DNA from: Arthrobacter pascens
GTDB lineage: Bacteria > Actinomycetota > Actinomycetes > Actinomycetales > Micrococcaceae
NCBI RefSeq assembly: GCF_030815585.1
Contig: NZ_JAUSWY010000001.1
Location: 1,302,001 to 1,366,000 of the forward strand
Length of the DNA stretch: 64,000 nucleotides
Reading direction: 5' to 3'
Shown: positions 10,918-18,885 of the stretch, piece by piece
How the letters are laid out: each line of letters opens with the position of its first letter
How positions within the stretch are numbered: position 1 is the first letter of the stretch
Made by a program: the position numbers and the translations under genes
The notes under the pieces: generated by a model
Database searches by the model: none
The model's input: the letters and a program-made list of their open reading frames with translations, nothing else
What the model was told of the DNA's origin: nothing

Positions 10918-11841
10918 GCGGGTAAGCACTTCCCGGACGTTGCCGCGGACAGCGACACCGTGGGCGGCGGCCCAGCCAAGCACCTGGTCCTGACCGAACC
11001 ACATCACCTCCAGGCGCCTTAGAGCCCCGTGGAAGCGGCTGCCCGCAAGCCGGGACAACCCAAAACCGAGACCCAGGGCGCCCCGGCAGAGCCATTCGGG
11101 AAGGTGGCGTGGCGGGCGGCCCCCCGCCAGTTCAAGGACCTCGGACGTGGTGAGCCCCTCCGCGGGCTGCAGCACCGTCGTCGACACCGTCCCGGGAAAG
11201 GTTGCGAGCGCCGACACCAGCTCGGCAAGACCCAGGACGGAGGTCACCGGAGTGGGCCGCTGGCCCGGGCCGGCCACGCTTGAGAGCACGGACGCCGCAA
11301 TGCGTTGGAGCTTCCGCGTGGTGGCCCGCCCCGGACCCTGCACCGAGGTGGCGCGCAGGATGACGATATCCAGCCGTGCTGCCGGGTCCGGCTGCCGCAC
11401 CCGGAGCGCTTCCTCGCCCAAGGCCTTGGAACGTGAATACGACGAGAAGGGTTCAACACTGGCGGACTCGTCCAGGCGCTGCCGCCTGCCCTGGACCGCG
11501 GCACTGCTGATGTGGACCAGGCGGCGCACCCCGGCACGTTCGCAGGCTCGGGCAATGACGGCGGGCAGGAGGGCGTTGGCCCCCAAGAGAGAGGTTTCGC
11601 CGCCTGCATCGGGAGACGCGAGGCCAGCGGCATTGACCACTACGTCCGCGCCGGCAATCGCATGGGCCAGCAGATCGGCAACGGGCAGCAGTTCCGTCTG
11701 CAACAAAATGTCCGCCGAGTCCGCACCGGACCAGGCCAGGCGAGGCGCACTGACCCGGACAACTTCCAGCCCGTCAGCGGACAGCCGCGCAACGACGGCG
11801 CTGCCGACGAAACCGCTGGCACCTACTACTGCACATTTCAC
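10912..11841 (-). CDS. NAD-dependent epimerase/dehydratase family protein (extended SDR)
   Basis: A 309-residue extended short-chain dehydrogenase: Rossmann motif VGASGFVGSAVVARL near the N-terminus, HISSAAVQG strand, and the catalytic pair in SYSRSKALGEEAL (YxxxK). The relatives act on nucleotide sugars, but the substrate cannot be named. GTG at 11841 has AAGGA 9 nt upstream. It lies on the opposite strand to all its neighbours, between prmC and tsaC, which are adjacent in the usual actinobacterial order, and is flanked by a decayed duplication of that junction. Its last codons run into the duplicated tsaC stub. This suggests acquisition by recombination. The glycan cassette just downstream of tsaC could be its functional partner (inference). 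Confidence 0.85.
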   Translation of the reverse strand: MKCAVVGASGFVGSAVVARLSADGLEVVRVSAPRLAWSGADSADILLQTELLPVADLLAHAIAGADVVVNAAGLASPDAGGETSLLGANALLPAVIARACERAGVRRLVHISSAAVQGRRQRLDESASVEPFSSYSRSKALGEEALRVRQPDPAARLDIVILRATSVQGPGRATTRKLQRIAASVLSSVAGPGQRPTPVTSVLGLAELVSALATFPGTVSTTVLQPAEGLTTSEVLELAGGRPPRHLPEWLCRGALGLGFGLSRLAGSRFHGALRRLEVMWFGQDQVLGWAAAHGVAVRGNVREVLTRR

Positions 11842-11870
11842 GCCAATGCATCCTTAGATCTTTACGTCCG

Positions 11871-11903
11871 GAGGGCAGCGCCATGGAACGGGGCGCTGCC
11901 CTC
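11871..11903 (-). other. Stem-loop upstream of the epimerase gene
   Basis: A perfect 12-bp inverted repeat (arms 11871-11882 GAGGGCAGCGCC and 11892-11903) with a 9-nt loop, 30 bp before the epimerase start codon in its own leader. It could be a leader structure of that gene or a terminator belonging to the inserted DNA. Confidence 0.5.
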
Positions 11904-11968
11904 GCGCGGGAAGTAGCCGGGTTAAGCTAAACCACCGGTGTTCGGAGCTCATCCTATCGCTTGGACAC

Positions 11969-12168
11969 TACCGGCACCCGGAGCTGGCCGTCGGGCCAAG
12001 GGGACTCATCCCGCGACCCGTATATCGCCGCCATGATGAATCGGGCCGGTGTCTGACCGGGATCAGCACGCACCTCGATCTCAACGGCAGGGAACGCGCC
12101 ACCAGCGACGGGCGTGCCGGTCCGGACCGCGCCACCAGCGACGGGCGTGCCGGTCCGGACCGCGAGTG
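11969..12168 (+). pseudogene. Decayed second copy of prmC (internal piece and 3' end)
   Basis: 11969-12019 resembles prmC 10244-10293 (encoding a degenerate FRYLELAVGPGVFIPRP), then sequence jumps to a match of 10753-10866 starting at 12024 (IAAMM, HLDLNG, ERATS). About 460 bp of prmC are missing between the pieces, a 1-nt loss near 12044 creates a stop, and a 33-bp tandem repeat has grown in the 3' end. There is no start codon. This is a remnant left by duplication of the prmC-tsaC junction. Confidence 0.8.
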
Positions 12169-12222
12169 ATGAAAGAATAGGCCAGTGACCACAACCTACG
12201 ACTGCACCTCCGACGATCAGCG
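12024..12222 (+). repeat. Direct repeat, right copy (prmC 3' remnant plus true tsaC start)
   Basis: Partner of 10753-10917. Here the prmC half is decayed and the tsaC half is intact, the mirror of the left copy. The 1.2-kb interval between copies holds only the epimerase gene and its leader. Confidence 0.85.
12096..12161 (+). repeat. 33-bp tandem repeat, two copies
   Basis: 12096-12128 and 12129-12161 are identical 33-bp units beginning GCGCCACCAGCGACGGGCG. They arose inside the prmC 3' remnant; the intact prmC has one copy of the corresponding region. Confidence 0.85.
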
Positions 12223-12958
12223 CGCCCTGGGACTGGAACATGCCCAGCGTGCCATCAGCGAAAAGAAGTGCGTGGTGTTCCCGACCGACACGGTGTACGG
12301 GATCGCTGCGGACGCTTTCTCACCCCAGGCCGTCACCATGCTGCTGGTCTCCAAGGGACGCAGCCGCACCATGCCGCCGCCCGTGCTCATCCCGCGGCTT
12401 AACGCCCTGGACGGGCTGGCCACTGACGTTTCCGCGGATGCCCGGAGGCTGGCCGAAGCCTTCTGGCCCGGTGGGCTGACCCTCATCCTGCACGCCCAGC
12501 CCTCCTTGGACTGGGACCTCGGCGAGACCAAGGGAACGGTGGCCCTGCGCATGCCGGCGGACGAGATAGCCCAGGAGCTGCTCACCCTGACCGGGCCGCT
12601 GGCAGTCTCGTCGGCCAACCGGACCGGCCAGGCGCCTGCGCAGACCGCGGTGGAGGCCCGCTCGCAGCTCGCTGAATCGGTGGAGGTCTACTTAGAGGGC
12701 GGCTTCCGTCCGGTCGCAGGAACGGACGCCGTGCCCTCCACGATCGTGGATGCCACCGGCCCCCGCCTGCGGGTTGTCCGCAACGGCGCAGTGACGCTGG
12801 AGCAGTTGCGTGAGCATGTTCCCGGTGTCCTCGGCCTGGGCGAAGTCCCGATGGCCGAGGAACCGGCGGCGGAAGTTCCCGCTGATGACACCACCGCTGA
12901 AACGCCCACCGCTGAAAATAACGGCACAACCGCCGTCGACGATTCACCAAGGAACTGA
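12185..12958 (+). CDS. tsaC: L-threonylcarbamoyladenylate synthase (Sua5/YrdC/TsaC family)
   Basis: Makes threonylcarbamoyl-AMP from threonine, bicarbonate and ATP for the t6A37 modification of ANN-decoding tRNAs. The 257-residue protein has the YrdC fold: VFPTDTVYGIAADAF, the lysine/arginine loop VSKGRSRTMPPPVLI, and GPLAVSSANRTGQ. A C-terminal Ala/Glu/Thr-rich tail of about 40 residues is dispensable-looking. GTG at 12185 is the start of the conserved region; its sequence is duplicated as a dead stub at 10882. The stop is followed 1 bp later by a glycosyltransferase ATG, so this gene leads into the glycan cassette. Confidence 0.94.
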   Translation: MTTTYDCTSDDQRALGLEHAQRAISEKKCVVFPTDTVYGIAADAFSPQAVTMLLVSKGRSRTMPPPVLIPRLNALDGLATDVSADARRLAEAFWPGGLTLILHAQPSLDWDLGETKGTVALRMPADEIAQELLTLTGPLAVSSANRTGQAPAQTAVEARSQLAESVEVYLEGGFRPVAGTDAVPSTIVDATGPRLRVVRNGAVTLEQLREHVPGVLGLGEVPMAEEPAAEVPADDTTAETPTAENNGTTAVDDSPRN

Positions 12959-12959
12959 C

Positions 12960-13868
12960 ATGCAGCCCAAAGTCGCCGTCGCGGCAGTAACCTTTGACCG
13001 CCATGAGGAACTGGCCCTGCTCCTCAGCGGGCTGGCGGCCCAGACGGCGCCCATCCACTCCATCGCACTTGTGGACTCGGGGACCGTGCCTGCTACGGAG
13101 GTAGTGAGCGCCGGCGGGGACAACATCAACTATCTGCGCTCCGAAGCCAATCTCGGCGGTGCCGGCGGCTTCGCCTACGCCATCATGGCCGCGATGGCCA
13201 GCGGAGCCGAATGGATCTGGCTGATGGACGACGACGGCCATCCCGAGGACGGCAGCTGCCTCGCGGAACTCCTCAAGACCGCAGAAGAGCACCGCCTCGA
13301 TATCGTGAGCCCTCTCGTGGCCGCCACTGCAGATCCCAACCGGCTCTCCTTCAACTTCCGGATCAACGGCCTCCTGACCAACGACCGATCCAGGCTGGCG
13401 CCCATGGGCTACCTCCCGGACATGGTGCACTTCTTCAACGGCGCCCTGATCCGCACCGAAGTCTTCTATAAAATCGGAATCCCGGACGTGAAGTTCTTCA
13501 TCCGTGGTGACGAAGTCGATTTCCTCTCCCGGGTCAAGAAAGCTGGCCTCAAGTACGGAACGCTCGCCACCGTGGCCGTGCAGCACCCAGCCACCTGGAC
13601 GGAGATGAAATCCGTGTTCGGCGGGTTCATCACCCCCGTTGTCCCGGAGGGCGAGTTCAAGCGTTACTGCTACTTCCGCAACCGGGGTTACCTCACCCGG
13701 AAGTACCGCAATCTGCGCTGGTTCGGCGCTGACATCGTCGGGTTCCCGTACTACTTCTTGAAGACCGGTGACTTGAAGGGACTGGCGCAGTGGTTCGGCG
13801 CCTACTCCGCTGGTTTCCGCGGCAAGGGCTTCGGCTCGCCCGCGCAACTGATGTCCAGCGCCAGCTAG
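12960..13868 (+). CDS. Family-2 glycosyltransferase, GlfT-like
   Basis: A 302-residue inverting glycosyltransferase of GT-A fold: N-terminal VAVAAVTFDRHEELALLL, the acceptor/donor motif NLGGAGGFAYAI, and the metal-binding DDD in WIWLMDDDGHPEDG. This arrangement resembles the galactofuranosyl/rhamnosyl transferase branch that includes GlfT proteins, but donor and acceptor cannot be deduced. ATG at 12960 has AAGGA at 12949-12953; an upstream start at 12810 is inside tsaC. Together with the next gene it forms a pair of paralogous transferases acting presumably on a lipid-linked surface glycan at the inner membrane face. Confidence 0.88.
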   Translation: MQPKVAVAAVTFDRHEELALLLSGLAAQTAPIHSIALVDSGTVPATEVVSAGGDNINYLRSEANLGGAGGFAYAIMAAMASGAEWIWLMDDDGHPEDGSCLAELLKTAEEHRLDIVSPLVAATADPNRLSFNFRINGLLTNDRSRLAPMGYLPDMVHFFNGALIRTEVFYKIGIPDVKFFIRGDEVDFLSRVKKAGLKYGTLATVAVQHPATWTEMKSVFGGFITPVVPEGEFKRYCYFRNRGYLTRKYRNLRWFGADIVGFPYYFLKTGDLKGLAQWFGAYSAGFRGKGFGSPAQLMSSAS

Positions 13869-13874
13869 GCCGCC

Positions 13875-14831
13875 GTGGAGAACCTGTTCGTCGTCGTCGT
13901 CACCTACAACCGTGCCGACTTCCTGGAGAATCTGCTGGATTCCTTAGGCCGCCTGGACATGCGCCCCGAAGGGATCATCGTGGTGGACAACGCCAGCAGC
14001 GACCACACTGCCGACGTCGCCTCCCGGGCCATTTCCGCCGGCGACCTGCCCATCCGTTACGAACGGCTGCCGGAGAACCTGGGCGGCTCCGGCGGGTTCT
14101 CCCGCGGCGTGGAGCTTGCTCTCGAAGCCGGCGCCGGATGGCTGTGGCTGATGGACGACGATGTGGAGGTGCTTCCGGGGGCGGTGGATGAACTGGACCG
14201 CTTCACGCCCGACTACTCCTGCATTATCGGACGCCGCTACGACGCCAACGGCAACCCGTTCTTCTGGCAGCACCATTTTGTCGAGGCACTCGGAATCTTC
14301 CTCCCCGTCTCCCACGGCGTCTTCAAGCATTCCGATGTGTTCCGGACCAACGTGGGCAACTTCGAAGGAATGCTCATCAAGGCTCCACTGGCCCGGTCTA
14401 TCGGGCTGCCGGATCCACGATTCTTTATCACCTGGGATGACGTCATCTACGGCTGGCTCGCCGCGCAAAGGACGCCGGTTGTCTACGTCAACGCCTTCGT
14501 CATCCAAAAAGTCCGCGCCCAGCGCCAGGTGGACCTCGGCCTGCGGCACCTCAACGACTCCAGCGACCTGAGTCGCCGCTACGTCATGCGGAACCGTGGC
14601 CACGTGGCGCAGTATCTTCGGGCGCACGGAAAGTTTAACCGGATCGGCTTCGGCACAGGGACTGCCCTGACGTTCCTGAAGGAAATCTTTCGCCTCGCAC
14701 TGGTTGAACGCACCCCGAAGGGGTTCGGTGCCTTATGGCGCGGCTGGCGGGAATCGCGCGCCATCCTCGCCGACCAAGGCTGGGAGCCGATGCCGCCGGT
14801 GCCTGCGCAGGCAGGCCGGGACACCGCCTAG
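13875..14831 (+). CDS. Family-2 glycosyltransferase, second of a pair
   Basis: A 318-residue GT-A enzyme paralogous to its neighbour: VVVVTYNRADFLENLLDSL, VDNASSDHT (nucleotide-sugar binding), NLGGSGGFSRGV and the metal-binding triad in WLWLMDDDVEVL. Later residues (ITWDDVIYGWLA) match the usual catalytic-base region. GTG at 13875 lies 6 bp after the preceding stop. The two transferases may add successive sugars to the same polymer. The exact sugar is unknown. Confidence 0.88.
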   Translation: MENLFVVVVTYNRADFLENLLDSLGRLDMRPEGIIVVDNASSDHTADVASRAISAGDLPIRYERLPENLGGSGGFSRGVELALEAGAGWLWLMDDDVEVLPGAVDELDRFTPDYSCIIGRRYDANGNPFFWQHHFVEALGIFLPVSHGVFKHSDVFRTNVGNFEGMLIKAPLARSIGLPDPRFFITWDDVIYGWLAAQRTPVVYVNAFVIQKVRAQRQVDLGLRHLNDSSDLSRRYVMRNRGHVAQYLRAHGKFNRIGFGTGTALTFLKEIFRLALVERTPKGFGALWRGWRESRAILADQGWEPMPPVPAQAGRDTA

Positions 14832-14910
14832 CGGCTCACCGGACGGGGATAAAAGGCAGAATACGAGTCCACCTGCGGCCACCGAAACGGGGAACCGGGT
14901 CGATTGCGAT

Positions 14911-14916
14911 TAGTAT
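14911..14916 (+). promoter_or_regulatory. Possible -10 box for the CapD-like gene
   Basis: TAGTAT fits the actinobacterial TANNNT pattern, in the gap after the second glycosyltransferase. Transcription from about 14923 would leave an 80-nt leader and argues against a GTG start at 14931. No clear -35 is visible. Confidence 0.35.
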
Positions 14917-15002
14917 CGTTTTAGGACCCGGTGCTGTCCGACAGTTGCGCCCCGGGGTATTTCTTGAAACAGGCGCATGGCCGCCGTGGTAGTGGAAGTC
15001 GG

Positions 15003-16886
15003 TTGCAATCTCTGTTGACTACGAAATCTGAAGCGCGCGAACCCGCCGCAGTACGGGACGAGAAGCCCCTCCTCTGGATCTGGATCCAACTGTTCTTCGA
15101 CTCCGTGTCCTGGGTCGTGGCGATCGCCCTCGCGCTGCTGCTGCGCTATGAACTGGGAATCCGCGCAGACCAGTTGGTCGGTGCCATGGCCATCGCCGGA
15201 ATTGCCGTGGTTGTCCAGGCGGTGGCCGGCTACGCCCTCGCCCTGTACCGGGGCAGGCACCCCTTCGGCAGTTTCCAGGAAGCCAGGGCCCTTGTCTTTG
15301 TAACCGTGATTGTCGCAGCCTCGATCACCGTGAGCCTGCTGGTGCTCTACGAAGAGATCGGAATCGGCCGCAGCGTCGGCCTCATCGCCTTTCCCTTCGC
15401 CTGCCTGTTCATGGGCGCCGCCCGCTACGTCAAGCGGCTCTACGTCGAGGGCAAGTTCCGGCCCGGAGACGGCGCCCAGAACACCCTGATCTACGGGGCA
15501 GGCTTCCTCGGTAATTCGCTCCTGACCCGGATGATGCAGGACCCTGATTCGCCTTACGTCCCCGTGGGCCTGATCGACGATGACCCCTCCAAGAAGCACC
15601 TGAGGCTGACCGGAGTGCAGGTCCTCGGCCGGGGAGACGATCTCCCGGCCATCATCCGCCGGACCCGCGCAACCGTCCTGGTGCTGGCCTTCGCCCATGT
15701 GGAGGCGTCCGTCGTGCGCCGGATCTCCGACGCCGTTGCCGGCCTGAACGTCAGGGTGCTGGTGCTTCCCCCATTGAGGGACATGCTCGGCAGCGGTGCC
15801 CCCGACGGGTTCTCCGATTTCCGTGACGTCGCGGTCGAAGACCTGATCGGCCGCCGGCCAGTGGACATCAAGGTCGATGAAATTGCCGGCTACATCAAAG
15901 GCAAGCGGGTGCTGGTCACCGGCGCTGGCGGATCCATCGGCTCCGAACTCTGCCGCCAGATCGTCCAGTTCTCACCTGCGGAACTGATCATGCTCGATCA
16001 CGACGAAACCGGCCTGCAGCAAACCCAGATTTCCATCACCGGCCGCGGACTGCTCGCCGGCCGCGACACGGTCCTTGCCAACATCCGCGACGGGGCAGCC
16101 CTGCGGGACATCTTCACGGACCGCCGCCCCGAGGTTGTCTTCCACGCGGCTGCTCTGAAGCACGCACCGTTGCTCCAGCAATATCCCGTCGAGGCCTGGA
16201 AAACCAACGTCTGCGGCACGCTCAATGTCCTTCGGGCGGCGGAAGGGGCGGAGGTTTCACACTTTGTCAACATTTCCACCGATAAGGCCGCCAACCCCAC
16301 AACAGCCCTCGGCCACTCCAAGCGCGTGGCCGAAAAGCTGACCGCCTGGATGGCCGGGCAGACCGGCCGCAAGTTTGTCTCCGTCCGCTTCGGCAACGTA
16401 ATGGGAAGCCGCGGCTCGATGCTGCCTCTCTTCACCGAGCAGATCCGCGTCGGCGGACCTGTCACTGTCACGGATCCCGACGTCACACGCTTCTTTATGA
16501 CGATTCCCGAAGCCTGCCAACTGGTAATCCAGGCCGGAGCGATCGGCACAGGCGGCGAAGTCCTGATCCTGGACATGGGCGAGCCGGTGAGGATCCTGGA
16601 CGTGGCCCAGCGCATGATCGCCATGTCCGGCAAGCAGGTGGAGATCATCTATACCGGGCTGCGGCCGGGGGAGAAGCTGCACGAGGAGCTCGTGGGCAAC
16701 GGCGAGCTGGATCAGCGGCCATTGCACCCGAAGATCGCCCACACCAGGGCCTCCGAGCAGGATCCGGCCAAGCTGGACCTCGACGTCTGGCTCGCCCGCT
16801 GCGAAGCCGAACAGGGCGCCTCCTACATCGCGGACATCCCCGACGACGAGGCTGATGAATCCGGCGACATCAGGGTGGCGTCATGA
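15003..16886 (+). CDS. CapD/PglF-type nucleotide-sugar dehydratase, membrane-bound
   Basis: Likely UDP-HexNAc 4,6-dehydratase (or epimerase) that makes a modified sugar for a surface polysaccharide. About 627 residues: four N-terminal membrane segments (starting WIQLFFDSVSWVVAIALALL), a first nucleotide-binding domain (NTLIYGAGFLGNSLL), then the SDR domain with VLVTGAGGSIGSELC (about residues 305-319), NISTDKAANPTTALGHSKR (family active-site region) and NVMGSRGSMLPLF. TTG at 15003 is chosen with GGAAG at 14994-14998; GTG 14931 and TTG 15015 are alternatives. The longer N-terminus from 14931 reads like non-coding DNA. It overlaps the next gene by 4 bp (ATGA), so translation is coupled. Confidence 0.9.
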   Translation: MQSLLTTKSEAREPAAVRDEKPLLWIWIQLFFDSVSWVVAIALALLLRYELGIRADQLVGAMAIAGIAVVVQAVAGYALALYRGRHPFGSFQEARALVFVTVIVAASITVSLLVLYEEIGIGRSVGLIAFPFACLFMGAARYVKRLYVEGKFRPGDGAQNTLIYGAGFLGNSLLTRMMQDPDSPYVPVGLIDDDPSKKHLRLTGVQVLGRGDDLPAIIRRTRATVLVLAFAHVEASVVRRISDAVAGLNVRVLVLPPLRDMLGSGAPDGFSDFRDVAVEDLIGRRPVDIKVDEIAGYIKGKRVLVTGAGGSIGSELCRQIVQFSPAELIMLDHDETGLQQTQISITGRGLLAGRDTVLANIRDGAALRDIFTDRRPEVVFHAAALKHAPLLQQYPVEAWKTNVCGTLNVLRAAEGAEVSHFVNISTDKAANPTTALGHSKRVAEKLTAWMAGQTGRKFVSVRFGNVMGSRGSMLPLFTEQIRVGGPVTVTDPDVTRFFMTIPEACQLVIQAGAIGTGGEVLILDMGEPVRILDVAQRMIAMSGKQVEIIYTGLRPGEKLHEELVGNGELDQRPLHPKIAHTRASEQDPAKLDLDVWLARCEAEQGASYIADIPDDEADESGDIRVAS

Positions 16887-17908
16887 TGCCGCTTGCCCTC
16901 GCGGCCGGGATCACCCTGCTCGCCAGCCTTCTGCTTCCCCTGGCCGTCAAGCCGTGGCTGGTCCGGATGGGAGTCGTCGACGTTCCGTCGGCCCGCTCCT
17001 CCCATGGCAAGACGACCATCCGCGGCATGGGCGTGGCCGCCGCCCTGGCCACCGCCGTCGGCTATCTGGCCGCAGTATTCCTCGGTGCCGTCACGGTAGA
17101 CCGTTCCGTCTTCGGCGTGGTCCTCGGGATCATCGCCGCGAGTGCCGCCGTAGGCTGGATCGAGGATCTCCGGGGCCTTTCCATCCGTGGCCGTGCCGCC
17201 GCCCAACTGGGGATCGGCGCCGCGGGCTCCGCAGCGCTGCTGGTGCTGACCGCGCAGTCCTTCTGGTGGTTGCCGCTGGCGGCCCTGGCCATCGCTGCCT
17301 ACGTCAACATTGCCAACTTCATGGATGGCATCAACGGGATCTCCGGCTTGCACGGTGTCACCGCAGGCGCCGCCTATGCGGTGGCAGGAGTACTGGCCGG
17401 GCAACCCTGGCTCACCGCCGGCGGAGCGGTGCTGGCGATGGCCTTCCTTGGCTTCCTGCCATGGAACCTCGGCCGTGGCACGGTGTTCCTGGGCGACGTG
17501 GGCAGTTATCTCCTCGGCGCCTCGGTTGCGGCGCTTGCCGTGGCCGGCTTCCTGAGCGGCGTCTATGTTGAATACGTCCTTTCACCGATCCTGGTCTATG
17601 TCGCGGACACGGGCTTCACGCTGCTGCGCAGGATCAAAGCGGGGGAGCGTTGGTACGCGTCCCATCGCGAGCACGTCTACCAGCGGCTCACCGACGTCGG
17701 ATTCTCACACCTGCAATCCGCTGCCGTGGTCACGCTTTGCACCGTCGCCGTCATTGTCCTTGGCTTCATCGCCGCCACAGCCCCCCTGCCCACTGTGGCG
17801 CTCTGCGTTGCCGGAAGCCTTGCCGTGTTGGGCCTGTACGTGGCTTCCCCCGCCCTGATCCGGCGTTTCCGGCGCCGTATGAAAGTCACCCGGGCCCCGG
17901 TGGTCTAG
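16883..17908 (+). CDS. WecA/MraY-family polyprenyl-phosphate sugar-1-phosphate transferase
   Basis: Starts a lipid-linked glycan by moving a HexNAc-1-phosphate from UDP-sugar to polyprenyl phosphate at the membrane. The 341-residue protein has about ten hydrophobic segments, the family aspartate motifs in NIANFMDGINGISG and VFLGDVGSYLLGA, and the cytoplasmic loop SHREHVYQRL equivalent to the HxxHR-type motif. ATG overlaps the CapD-like stop (ATGA). In most actinobacteria this gene follows tsaC directly and precedes atpI, so the three genes before it look inserted into the ancestral order. The exact sugar (GlcNAc or other) is not determined. Confidence 0.9.
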   Translation: MMPLALAAGITLLASLLLPLAVKPWLVRMGVVDVPSARSSHGKTTIRGMGVAAALATAVGYLAAVFLGAVTVDRSVFGVVLGIIAASAAVGWIEDLRGLSIRGRAAAQLGIGAAGSAALLVLTAQSFWWLPLAALAIAAYVNIANFMDGINGISGLHGVTAGAAYAVAGVLAGQPWLTAGGAVLAMAFLGFLPWNLGRGTVFLGDVGSYLLGASVAALAVAGFLSGVYVEYVLSPILVYVADTGFTLLRRIKAGERWYASHREHVYQRLTDVGFSHLQSAAVVTLCTVAVIVLGFIAATAPLPTVALCVAGSLAVLGLYVASPALIRRFRRRMKVTRAPVV

Positions 17909-17925
17909 CCATCTTCTATCTCGTG

Positions 17926-17953
17926 TAGAATTCAGGTGCGGCTTATCGCCGCA
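17926..17953 (+). promoter_or_regulatory. Putative atp operon promoter (-10) and leader hairpin
   Basis: TAGAAT at 17926-17931 matches the TANNNT -10 pattern. It is followed by a perfect 6-bp stem-loop TGCGGC / GCCGCA (17937-17942 and 17948-17953) in the predicted 5' leader. No good -35 is visible. Confidence 0.4.
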
Positions 17954-17990
17954 TTCCTGTCAACACCAAACCCGCGACGATTGGGATCCT

Positions 17991-18473
17991 ATGACCTCCA
18001 ACGCCGACTCCGGACCCCCGTCCGGCAACGGATCCGTTGGCGTCTCCGGTCCCACCAGGTCATTGTGGCTCCGCCTCCTGCTGCTCAGCTCAGTCGCGGG
18101 CGCCGGGGCGATCGTCCTGGCCGGTGTTCCGGCGCTGGTCCTTGATGGGGCCAACGGTGTCCTATCCAGTACCTTTGGCGGCCTGCTGGTGATGCTGTTC
18201 TTCGCGATCAGCCTCCTGGTCGGCCACTTCATGGGACGCAATAATCCGTCCGGCGCGATTGGTCTCTTCGTCGCCACCTACTTCGTGAAGGTTGTGGGTT
18301 TCGCGGTGGTCCTCTTTGTTGTCGGGGCACCCGCGTGGCTTCATGGCCGTTGGTTCGTGATCGGCGCCGTTGCCACGGTAGTTCTCTGGCAGGTCGCTGA
18401 GGTCTACGGGTTCAGCAAGGCGAGGCTGCAGATCTACAACGACCCCGAGACCAAGGAACCGCACCATGGCTGA
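17991..18473 (+). CDS. AtpI-like membrane protein
   Basis: A 160-residue protein with four hydrophobic segments (LWLRLLLLSSVAGAGAIVLA, a second around VLSSTFGGLLVMLFFAISLL, then two more), in the position where actinobacterial atp operons carry an ATP synthase subunit I-like gene. It resembles the family in topology and place rather than in strong motifs. Members are thought to help c-ring assembly or ion supply. ATG at 17991 follows GGGAT. Its last 8 bp overlap the next gene. Confidence 0.7.
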   Translation: MTSNADSGPPSGNGSVGVSGPTRSLWLRLLLLSSVAGAGAIVLAGVPALVLDGANGVLSSTFGGLLVMLFFAISLLVGHFMGRNNPSGAIGLFVATYFVKVVGFAVVLFVVGAPAWLHGRWFVIGAVATVVLWQVAEVYGFSKARLQIYNDPETKEPHHG

Positions 18474-18804
18474 CCGGAAACGAAACGGCAGGACGGGTGC
18501 CGGCAAGCCCTCAGCAACCGGTTCCGCACCGGGGGTTTCGGCGGACAACAGCGACGGCGGATACAACGCCGGGATGGCCGTCTTCAGCTACATTATTGGC
18601 GGAATCATCGTCTGGAGTTTGATAGGGTGGGGTCTGGATTATCTGTGGGGAACCCGCTGGATCGTGCTCGCAGGCGCTCTGCTTGGAGCTGCCGGAGGAT
18701 TTTATCTTTCCCACATGCACGGTCTTACCAGTCACAGAAACACAGCCGGTAAGAGCGGCGCGGACAGCGGCCCGTCCGCGGACGGAAACACTAATGCCAA
18801 ATAA
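18466..18804 (+). CDS. AtpZ/AtpI-family small membrane protein
   Basis: A 112-residue protein with a polar Gly/Lys N-terminus and two membrane segments. FSYIIGGIIVWSLIGWGLD and the following TRWIVLAGALLGAAGGFYL show the glycine-spaced two-helix pattern of the AtpZ (ATPase gene 1) family, which forms a complex with AtpI in other bacteria. It overlaps the preceding gene by 8 bp, implying coupled synthesis of the two assembly factors. An 81-bp gap separates it from atpB. Confidence 0.75.
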   Translation: MADRKRNGRTGAGKPSATGSAPGVSADNSDGGYNAGMAVFSYIIGGIIVWSLIGWGLDYLWGTRWIVLAGALLGAAGGFYLSHMHGLTSHRNTAGKSGADSGPSADGNTNAK

Positions 18805-18885
18805 TTTCACACGGGGAACAGCGGAACGCAAATCCGCGGGTCCCCGACCAACGCCCAATGATGGACACTGCAGAGAGGAAACGCG

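Noticed and set aside
14931..15002. GTG 14931 as start of the CapD-like gene
   Set aside because: The added N-terminus looks like random translation and lies only about 8 nt after a predicted transcription start; TTG 15003 has a ribosome site. This is not proven.
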